Shown here in pieces: positions 1 to 7,073 of a DNA stretch of 64,000 nt. Source of the stretch: PVC group bacterium (GTDB lineage Bacteria > Verrucomicrobiota > Kiritimatiellia > CAIKKV01); NCBI GenBank assembly GCA_945898015.1, contig CAMDGM010000001.1:1-64000 (forward strand). Direction: 5' to 3'. The first letter of the stretch is position 1; every line of letters starts with the position of its first letter. A program made the position numbers and the translations under genes. Below the pieces are notes generated by a model. That model was not told where the DNA came from. It worked only from the letters and a program-made list of their open reading frames with translations, and ran no database searches.

Positions 1-263
1 GAAGGCGCGCACACCGGCGCGCCACTGTAGCAATCCGTGAACCGCATGCCCTGTCTCGCCATCCGGTCAAGGTTCGGCGTGGCGAATCGTTTCTGGCCAT
101 AGCAACTCAGCAAGGCCGGGCTGAGATCGTCGGCCATGATGAAGACCACATTCGGCGGGCGCACGGGCGCAGGATTATCCGCGAAAGCGGCGCACGGCAA
201 AACCGCAAGAAGTGCCCCCAACCCAACGATCACGGGGGTAGAATGCTCCGTATTTTTTCCCAT
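1..263 (-). CDS. Secreted sulfatase, N-terminal part (runs off window)
   Basis: Type I (formylglycine-dependent) sulfatase, which hydrolyses sulfate esters, here probably on glycans. Only the first 87 codons are in the window. Residues 1-29 look like a signal peptide (hydrophobic VIVGLGALLAVLPCAAFA), so the enzyme should be exported. The metal-binding start of the alkaline-phosphatase fold is visible as VVFIMADDL (about 39-47), followed by CYG and the TPNLDRMA block. The fragment ends at VCAP, the start of the C-x-P-S-R maturation signal, with Cys85 as the residue to be converted to formylglycine. A strong GGAGGAGG ribosome site lies just before the ATG. It is the last gene of the leftward glycan operon, 72 bases after the DUF4091 gene. 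Substrate cannot be told from this fragment. Confidence 0.88.
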   Translation of the reverse strand, partial: MGKNTEHSTPVIVGLGALLAVLPCAAFADNPAPVRPPNVVFIMADDLSPALLSCYGQKRFATPNLDRMARQGMRFTDCYSGAPVCAP

Positions 264-335
264 ATGTCCTCCTCCCGAACAGTCTTGTCACGGTGTCTGT
301 TTCGCGCCCGCCTGCCTGGCTTATTTTTCCAACGA

Positions 336-2363
336 TCACTTGGCGGAGGCGCCGCCCAGATACTCACCCATCTCGTCGCGCACCTTCTCGAACACCCCGG
401 GATGATGCGGCCAGGAACGCTGGTCGCCACCCGCCACCTTCACCGTGGCCCGCTCGTGGGAGGCGTCATCCTGGAAACCCGTCATATCCAACGAACCGGT
501 TATCGGCCTGGACACCACGCGGAAGGCGAACGCCATCGCCTGTCCGTCCCTGCCGTCCTTCGCGGCCACGGCGTGCAGGTACTCGTAATCCTGCATGCCG
601 CGCCGGTACGCCTTGAGCCGCATCGAAGGAAAGACGGCGTCGGGCATGCCAAGCTCGTCGCCGGGATACATAAACAGGGCGGCTCCGGGATTGACCGGAC
701 TGCCGCCGGTGCTCCAGGGCTTGTCGGCCGACGTCGCGCTTTCCAGGAAGGACCACTGGCAACACCCGTGCATGCGCGAGTTGAACACCACCCACGGCCA
801 GGTGCGCGGACCCACCGCCTCGGTGGCGATCACGGTCGGCCCCACGCGGGGCTCGAACCCATTATAGAACCAGACCTTGGCTCCACGCTTGATTGCCGGT
901 TGCAGGACATCGAGGTTGATGCACATGCCGTTGATATTCCAGAGGTCCACGCCGGCGAGGGCGGAGACCACATCCTTCGATCCCTCCACCTTGCCGTTAC
1001 CGTCGAGATCAAACTTGTTCTTGTCGAACCCGCTGCCGATGTCGAACTTGTAGACCACATTCTTCAGGTTCAACTCACGGACGATCTTGATGTAGCCTTG
1101 CAGGGACCGCAGTTGGCCCATGGCCACCTCCGGCGCCGCCTTGTGGAAACCCGGTTCATCCAGGCTGTCCTGGTAAACGACCAGCGTGGTGCCGGGGTAC
1201 TTGTCGGCAAAATGCCTTGAGGCATCCGTCAACAGGGCCTTGAACCGGGCCACGTACTCCGGCGTGAAATCCACCTCCCAGTTATTGTTTTTCGTGGGGG
1301 CCGGGATGGGCCAGTTGGCGCCTCGCCCGGGCCCCTTGGCATCCGGTCGGTCGACCTTCGGCTCGAACGGAAGGACGAACATCTCGAGCGGCACGCCCGC
1401 CCGCGGGCCGTCTTTGTGCAGGGTGCCGTTGATCACCGGCCCGTAGGTCGCGTCAAATCCGTCCCACACGAGTTTATCCCCCCCGGCCCGCAAAGGCGAC
1501 TCGTAGCCGACGAACAGCCTGTTCCCGGTGATCGTGGCCCGGTGCGCTTGCGCCAGGGAGAAGCATGCCTCCCGCAGGGGCTTCGCCATCTTCGCGAAAA
1601 CGGCGTACGACATGAATTCCAGCGTCGTGTTTCCCTTGGCGGGCATTTCGAAACCGAAGACCTGGAGGTCAACCTCCACGGTCTTGCGCCCGGATTCGGC
1701 AACCACCGTGATCGAACCCTTGTACCGGCCCCGGGGTGTTTTTGGAGGAATCCAAAGGTCCACCCAGACAGTCTGGTTCCGGATGTCCGCCACCGCCGGC
1801 TTCGCCCCGCCGAAATTGCCGCCATCCATCGCAAACGGCGCGCCCAGCCCGGGCGTTTCAAGGGGCACGAGGGGATCGGGATACCAGCCTTCGTCCAGCG
1901 GATAAGGAGCGCGCTTGCCATCCACCGCCTGCTTCACCTTCACGTAGAACGCTCGGAAGAAGCTGTACTGCCTGGCCGGGATCGTCCGGCCGGCACCCGA
2001 CAGGTCGGCCGCCGTGACGTTGATCCCCCTTAAACCCGAACCCTCGACGATCAGTTGAAAACTCACGACCTCATTGGCGGCCCCCTTGAGGGTCACGATC
2101 TTCGTCGCGCCGTCCCAGGCCCAGTTCCTCGCCCGGTAGTCGCCGGAGATTCCGCCCGGTAGCACCTTCTCGTTCTCCTCGAAGGCTTTGCCGGTCAGGG
2201 GGTTGATGCGCACTCCCTCGCCAATCGCCCATACCCCCAATTCCACGCCGCTTGTGGCAGACTGAACGCGCATCGCCTCTTCCTCCTGCTTCGCCAGGGC
2301 GGCACCCGTGAAAAGGGCCGCCGCCAGGCCTATGTTTCCCCAAAAAGTCCGTCTCATTGTCAT
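336..2363 (-). CDS. Exported DUF4091-family glycosidase-like protein
   Basis: About 675 residues, starting with a signal peptide (MTMRRTFWGNIGLAAALFTGAALA). I chose the ATG at 2363 because AGAGAGG lies just upstream; an in-frame ATG at 2390 has no such site and would put a charged stretch before the signal peptide. The N-terminal half is beta-rich (PPKTPRGRYKGSITV is typical of these proteins) and the C-terminal half holds the DUF4091 hallmark AYRRGMQDYEYLHA. DUF4091 proteins are (beta/alpha)8-like, often annotated as glycoside hydrolase-like, without a firmly assigned activity known to me. An acidic, glycine-rich loop, DLDGNGKVEGSKD, near residue 450 resembles an EF-hand/dockerin-type calcium loop but lacks a clean position-12 ligand. 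It belongs to the leftward sulfatase/phosphorylase operon, 27 bases after the WD40 gene. Confidence 0.82.
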   Translation of the reverse strand: MTMRRTFWGNIGLAAALFTGAALAKQEEEAMRVQSATSGVELGVWAIGEGVRINPLTGKAFEENEKVLPGGISGDYRARNWAWDGATKIVTLKGAANEVVSFQLIVEGSGLRGINVTAADLSGAGRTIPARQYSFFRAFYVKVKQAVDGKRAPYPLDEGWYPDPLVPLETPGLGAPFAMDGGNFGGAKPAVADIRNQTVWVDLWIPPKTPRGRYKGSITVVAESGRKTVEVDLQVFGFEMPAKGNTTLEFMSYAVFAKMAKPLREACFSLAQAHRATITGNRLFVGYESPLRAGGDKLVWDGFDATYGPVINGTLHKDGPRAGVPLEMFVLPFEPKVDRPDAKGPGRGANWPIPAPTKNNNWEVDFTPEYVARFKALLTDASRHFADKYPGTTLVVYQDSLDEPGFHKAAPEVAMGQLRSLQGYIKIVRELNLKNVVYKFDIGSGFDKNKFDLDGNGKVEGSKDVVSALAGVDLWNINGMCINLDVLQPAIKRGAKVWFYNGFEPRVGPTVIATEAVGPRTWPWVVFNSRMHGCCQWSFLESATSADKPWSTGGSPVNPGAALFMYPGDELGMPDAVFPSMRLKAYRRGMQDYEYLHAVAAKDGRDGQAMAFAFRVVSRPITGSLDMTGFQDDASHERATVKVAGGDQRSWPHHPGVFEKVRDEMGEYLGGASAK

Positions 2364-2390
2364 TTTACCTCTCTTGACATGTCGCCGCAT

Positions 2391-4247
2391 TTAATCCTTT
2401 CTCATCAACCAGAGCGCCCAATCGCCAAAGGAGAATGGCCGCTCATCCCGTGAAGAGACCACCCACCGTCGCAGCGTCCCGTCCTCACACGCCAGCAGTA
2501 GGCTTCTGCCGTCAGGCTCAAATTGCATGGCATTGACCGTGACGTCCGTCGGATGGACGCTGGACACCTTGCCGCGCTCCACCTCCCACACCACCAGCAG
2601 ATGGTCGGCCCCCGCACTAGCCAACCACCGGCCGTCGGCCGACGCTGCCAGGGCCGTCACCACGCTCTTGTGCGCCTTGAGCGTGCGGGCCTGCGGCGTC
2701 TTCCCCCCGAGCGACCAGAGCAAGATCCGGCGGTCCGCGGCGCCGGAGGCCATCCATCGGCCGTCGGGGGAGACGACCAGCGACCAGACGGCCTCGCCGT
2801 GTTTCTCCAGCTCCGTCGGCTTGGCCTCCGCGCGGGCCAGATCCCACAGCGAAAGAGACCGATCCAGGCAGCCGGCTACCAGGCGCTGGCCGTCGGGGGT
2901 GAAGGCCAGCGCGGTCACTTCCGCGGCATGCCGGCGCAGCACGCGCCGCTCGGTTCCCGTCCGGCCGTCGAGCAACCGGATGCTCCCGGCTGGTCCGCCC
3001 GCCGCGAGCGTGGCGCCATCGGGCGAGAATGCCAGAGCCGACACGCGGCGCGTGCCGGCCTCCACGGCGGCCATCTGGCAGACCGCCGCCGCGTCCCAGA
3101 GCCGAATCGTGCCGTCGAGTCCCGCGGTGGCGATCCGATCTCCTTCGGGCGTGACCGCCACGGCCAGAATCCCAAACGCATGTCCGGCCAGCACCGTCGC
3201 TTCGGCCGGCCGGCCCGCCCTCCAGACCCGGGCCCGATTGTCGAAGCCGCCCGACACGCACATGTCGCCGCTAGTGGACATGCCCAGCGCGCGCAGCTCG
3301 ACGCCGTCCCGCCTCAGCAAGGACTCCCCGCCGGGCAGCGGGCGTTCAGCGGAAGCCGGCAGGGCCACCGGATTCCCGGGAAGTCGTCCGGCCAGAAACC
3401 GGTTGGCCGCCTCCAGGGAGTCCGGAGGCAGGCCGGGCGAACCGGACACGGCGGCGCGCACCGCCTCCTGGGAGGTGAATAACGCACTCCGCTGCCCGAA
3501 GGCATGCGTCAGATAGGCAATCCAGGAATCCTGGATCGTCTTCAGCACCCCGGGCTTGTATAGCTCGGGATTCTCCCGCAACCGGCGGGCATGAAAGTCC
3601 AGGACGGCCGCCCGCGGATCCGGGATGTCCGCCTCCGTCGCCAGTCCGATCAGGCCGCGCTGGTAGCCGTTCATGATCTCGGCGGCGATCGCCTGCTTGC
3701 CGGGAAAGAGCGCGATGAAGCGGCCGTCCATGTCGCGGATGAAATCCACGGCGGAATAGAGGTCCGCCAGCGTCGCCGCCTGCACGACGGCGGTCCAGCG
3801 TGCCGAATCGGTGGCAGCTTTCAGGTGCGGCAGCAGGCTTCCCGGCCGTTCGTATTCCAGGGCGGCCATGGCTGTCACGGATCGCTCTCCGGCTCCGGAC
3901 TCCGCCTCCGGTCGCAGCCGCGCCATCCCGGAACCGCCCTGGCCCGCCAGCGCCATGGCGGCAAACAGCGGCGGCATGCCGCCCGGCTGAATACGCATGC
4001 GGTCCAACTCCTCCGCGCCCTTTTCCTCCGCGAGGATGGCGACATACTGACGGACCTCCAGCCGGCTCCGTTGATCCGGCTGGCTCAACCAGCGCTCGGC
4101 CATCACCTGCTTGAAAATGGAGATCAGCAACACCAGCAGCGTGACCAGCGCGGCCAGCAGGGCGAAGCTTCCGACAAATAGCTTGTAATCCCCGCGATCG
4201 AGCACGCGCGCGGGCGAAGCGACCTTTGCAGAAGGGTCCGAGCTCAT
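2391..4247 (-). CDS. Membrane-anchored WD40 repeat protein
   Basis: About 618 residues. One transmembrane segment near residues 23-45 (LFVGSFALLAALVTLLVLLI) is followed by a soluble region of about 270 residues that I do not recognise. Seven WD40-like blades then cover about residues 316-605, each with SPDG-type turns and endings such as TIRLWD, LSLWD, ILLWS and VVWEVE; seven blades would close one propeller. WD40 propellers are usually protein-interaction platforms and no enzymatic motif is visible. The start overlaps the stop of the transporter gene by four bases (ATGA) and has a GAAGGAGG ribosome site, so the two are probably translationally coupled. A regulatory or scaffold role at the membrane for the transport and catabolic proteins is inference only. 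Confidence 0.82.
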   Translation of the reverse strand: MSSDPSAKVASPARVLDRGDYKLFVGSFALLAALVTLLVLLISIFKQVMAERWLSQPDQRSRLEVRQYVAILAEEKGAEELDRMRIQPGGMPPLFAAMALAGQGGSGMARLRPEAESGAGERSVTAMAALEYERPGSLLPHLKAATDSARWTAVVQAATLADLYSAVDFIRDMDGRFIALFPGKQAIAAEIMNGYQRGLIGLATEADIPDPRAAVLDFHARRLRENPELYKPGVLKTIQDSWIAYLTHAFGQRSALFTSQEAVRAAVSGSPGLPPDSLEAANRFLAGRLPGNPVALPASAERPLPGGESLLRRDGVELRALGMSTSGDMCVSGGFDNRARVWRAGRPAEATVLAGHAFGILAVAVTPEGDRIATAGLDGTIRLWDAAAVCQMAAVEAGTRRVSALAFSPDGATLAAGGPAGSIRLLDGRTGTERRVLRRHAAEVTALAFTPDGQRLVAGCLDRSLSLWDLARAEAKPTELEKHGEAVWSLVVSPDGRWMASGAADRRILLWSLGGKTPQARTLKAHKSVVTALAASADGRWLASAGADHLLVVWEVERGKVSSVHPTDVTVNAMQFEPDGRSLLLACEDGTLRRWVVSSRDERPFSFGDWALWLMRKD

Positions 4248-5602
4248 GCGTCCTCCTTCAGAGGCGCCACGTAGTTGTCCCCGCCACACTTCTTCCAGTA
4301 GTAGTACACGATAAACGTGCAGACGAGGGTGCCGAGGTTTAGGGCCCCGTTGTAGAGCAGATAGAACCGGTAGTCCTGTAACCGGTCCAGGATGTAGGCG
4401 CCCAGCAAGGCGCCGCCCATCTGCGACAGGCCGCGGATCATCCCGTTGCAGGAGCAGAACTGCCCGTAGCGCTTCTTCGGGTAGACGCGCATTATCAGCA
4501 CCGCTCCGGAGACCTGGCCGATCTGCTGGACGGGAAACCACAGCAGGCCCAGCAGCATGTAGGACGGCCAGTCCTGGTAAAACAGATAACCCAACAGAGG
4601 CGTGACCAGGGTCACCGTGCCGGTGATCAGACACAGGCGGATGGGATGGAACCGGTCGGCAAAGATCCCGGCCGGATAGGTGGCAATCAGGTTGGCGATC
4701 CCCATGAAGGCGCCGAACACGCCAAGTTGCTCGAGCGTGATGCCCAGCTGCTTCGCGAAAAGGATTCCCACGAAAACAAGGCCGTTTCCGAAGTAATCGA
4801 ACACCGTTCCGATATAGCCCCAGACATAGACCGGATGGCCGAAACATTCGCGCACATAGTTCCGGCCCTGCCGGAGGATGCTAGGCTTCTGCTCGGAGGC
4901 GTCCTCTTCGGACGGCTTGTGCCGTTCCTCCTTGATTCGCCAGCACATCAGGCCGAACCCGACAAAATACAACAAGGTGATCCAGACGTAGATTTCCCTC
5001 GCGTGCGTCTCGGCGTGCGGAAAGATGTAAAGGTTCCAGACAAACCCGCCGATAGCCCCCACCACGCGGCTGAGGCCCGCAAACCGCCCGAAATAGGCCT
5101 CCGGGACCACATCGCGAAACAGGTACCACCAGACGCTGTTCACGAATTCGTTGAAGAACTGGAACCCCAGCACGAGAAACCCGACCCATGCAATCGTCAC
5201 CGCATAAGGCGGAATTCCGCGCCGCTGGAGGAAATCCCAGCCCCGGAAGAACCCGGCGATATCTTCCACAAACCCGATGCTGGCCAGGAAGAGGCACAGG
5301 AACGGCATCGTGAAAACGATGTAGGGCTTGCGGCGCCCCCAGGGATGCGTGCTACGGTCGCTCCTATAGCTTACCGCCGGACCGACGAAAAACCCGAGAA
5401 TGCCCGGAATGGCCGTCATGACCAGGGCCATGTGCGCGTTCGTGGCGCCGATCGAACGCAACTGGAGCGGCAGGAGGGTTCTCACCACCTGCTCCATGAG
5501 CTGGAAGCAGACGCCCCCCCATAGCAGCCACGCAAAAAGGCTGAGCAGGCCCAGCCGCGTATACTTCAGGCCGCCGGCGGAAAGCTTGTCGTCGTCCGTC
5601 AT
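4244..5602 (-). CDS. MFS sugar transporter, GPH/SLC45-like
   Basis: Polytopic inner-membrane transporter of about 452 residues with roughly twelve hydrophobic segments. The loop after the second segment carries SDRSTHPWGRRKPYI, the signature of the glycoside-pentoside-hexuronide/sucrose-type branch of the major facilitator superfamily, which moves mono- and oligosaccharides with a cation. The start at 5602 has an AGAGG site about eight bases upstream; the open frame extends further back but that part is arginine-rich and not transporter-like. It lies 55 bases after a sulfatase gene and is coupled by ATGA to the WD40 gene. In this locus it is the likely importer of the glycan fragments that the downstream phosphorylase and sulfatase handle. 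The exact substrate is unknown. Confidence 0.85.
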   Translation of the reverse strand: MTDDDKLSAGGLKYTRLGLLSLFAWLLWGGVCFQLMEQVVRTLLPLQLRSIGATNAHMALVMTAIPGILGFFVGPAVSYRSDRSTHPWGRRKPYIVFTMPFLCLFLASIGFVEDIAGFFRGWDFLQRRGIPPYAVTIAWVGFLVLGFQFFNEFVNSVWWYLFRDVVPEAYFGRFAGLSRVVGAIGGFVWNLYIFPHAETHAREIYVWITLLYFVGFGLMCWRIKEERHKPSEEDASEQKPSILRQGRNYVRECFGHPVYVWGYIGTVFDYFGNGLVFVGILFAKQLGITLEQLGVFGAFMGIANLIATYPAGIFADRFHPIRLCLITGTVTLVTPLLGYLFYQDWPSYMLLGLLWFPVQQIGQVSGAVLIMRVYPKKRYGQFCSCNGMIRGLSQMGGALLGAYILDRLQDYRFYLLYNGALNLGTLVCTFIVYYYWKKCGGDNYVAPLKEDA

Positions 5603-5657
5603 GCCTGACCTCTGTTGTTCGTCGCGCTTCACTTGCGCTCCGTCACCGGCGCTCGCC

Positions 5658-7073
5658 TCATACATGGACCCCGCGCGCCGCCAGTTCCTGCCGCATGAAG
5701 ATCTCGGGAAAATCATACGTGCGCGGGCCCGCGTTGGCGAGTCGCTGCATCGGGTCACCGTGCGCGTCATACCCGTGCCCGCGCAGCCAGCCCGTCACGT
5801 GGCCATACAGCCGGCGCGCTACATCCGGATGGCGGGCCAGCACGTCCGTTTCCTCGTGCGGATCGGCCGCCAGGTCGTACAGCGCCACCGGCGGATAGAG
5901 CCCGTAGCCGAAATAGCCCGGCGAATACGTCAGCATCAACTTATAGCGATCTTCAAACACGGCGCGCGTGCTCGTATACAGCCCGTGATCACAGATCAGG
6001 AAGGGATGCGCCGACGCGGCCTGCCCCGACAGCAGGGGCCAGAGGGACGCGAAGTCCGTCGGGTTCGGCGCGGCGCCGGCATGCTCCCACAGGGTCGGCG
6101 CCACATCCTGCGCGTAGACCAGCGCGTCGCTGCGGGTCCCCGCAGGGATCCGCCCCGGCAGGCGCAGGATCAGCGGCACGCGCAGGGTTGGCGTCACCGC
6201 GGCGGCGTGTTCGCCGTACATCCCCTGCTCACCGAATTGCTCGCCGTGGTCGCTCGTCACCACGACCAGCGTCTCGTCGAGAACGCCCAGCGCCGCCAGC
6301 TTGTCCAGCACCTGGCCGATGTGCCGGTCGGTGTGATGGATCTGGGCGTCGTAGCGGTTGAGGAAGGCGTCAATCTCGGCGACGGTCCTGAAACCGAAAC
6401 GCTGCGGTCCCTGCGCATGGAAGCGGCTCACGTGTTCGCGCTTCATGGCCTCCGTCGGGTATGGCCAGGGCGGATTCCCCAGAAAGGGGCGGTGCACGGC
6501 GTCGGGCAGATCGTAGGGCGTGTGCGGATCCCAGTAGTGCAGATGCAGCAGGAAGTCGCGGTCGTGGTGGCGTTCCAGCCACGGCAGCGCAATGCCGTTC
6601 ACCTGCTCGGAGTGGTCGCGCTGGCAGCGCCGGTCGTAGGCCGGGTCATGCGTCTCGTCGAAGGCGTAGCGGAACCAACCCGTCTCGCGGCCATGGTCGT
6701 GCTTGTAGAAGCTGCTGATGCTGCACGTGTGAAGGCCGCGCGCCTGCAGCGGGCGAGTCATCAGACGCTCGCCCTGGTTGCCGAAGGCCGCGTCGCTCAG
6801 CCAGGCCCCGGGGCCGGGATGCGTGACGATGCCGTTGGCCACGCCGCAGCGCCCCGAGATCATCGCCGCCCGCGCCGGCACGCATGGCGCGTTGCTCGTG
6901 AAGGCGCGCGTGAACAGCGCCCCCTCGCGCGCCAGACGGTCCAGATTCGGCGAGGTGTTCACCGCGCACCCGTAGCACCCCAGCCGGTCCGCCCGCAGCG
7001 TGTCGATGTCGATCCAGAGAATTCGCCGGCGCCGATTACCCATAAACGCACTCCCGTTCAGCGTCGCGCTCAT
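5658..7073 (-). CDS. Sulfatase without signal peptide (CVPAR active site)
   Basis: Type I sulfatase of 471 residues. The fold starts with WIDIDTLRADRLGCYG (about 20-35), with metal-binding acids, and the maturation motif is C64-V-P-A-R68, so Cys64 should become formylglycine. The usual serine before Arg is Ala here. Later blocks fit the family: HLHYWDPHTPYDLP, TSDHGEQFGEQGMYGEH and LPLILRLPGR-like residues. No signal peptide is present, which points to the cytoplasm, unlike the secreted sulfatase at the window edge. The ATG overlaps the stop of the phosphorylase gene by four bases and has GGGAGG upstream; a second ATG at 7043 is also possible. Its coupling to the phosphorylase suggests desulfation of imported sugars before or after phosphorolysis. 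Confidence 0.88.
   Translation of the reverse strand: MSATLNGSAFMGNRRRRILWIDIDTLRADRLGCYGCAVNTSPNLDRLAREGALFTRAFTSNAPCVPARAAMISGRCGVANGIVTHPGPGAWLSDAAFGNQGERLMTRPLQARGLHTCSISSFYKHDHGRETGWFRYAFDETHDPAYDRRCQRDHSEQVNGIALPWLERHHDRDFLLHLHYWDPHTPYDLPDAVHRPFLGNPPWPYPTEAMKREHVSRFHAQGPQRFGFRTVAEIDAFLNRYDAQIHHTDRHIGQVLDKLAALGVLDETLVVVTSDHGEQFGEQGMYGEHAAAVTPTLRVPLILRLPGRIPAGTRSDALVYAQDVAPTLWEHAGAAPNPTDFASLWPLLSGQAASAHPFLICDHGLYTSTRAVFEDRYKLMLTYSPGYFGYGLYPPVALYDLAADPHEETDVLARHPDVARRLYGHVTGWLRGHGYDAHGDPMQRLANAGPRTYDFPEIFMRQELAARGVHV

Noticed and set aside
2391-4847. Longer form of the WD40 gene starting near 4847
   Set aside because: The extra 200 codons are antisense-like, out-of-frame sequence within the transporter gene. 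The ATG at 4247 has a strong ribosome site and an ATGA overlap.
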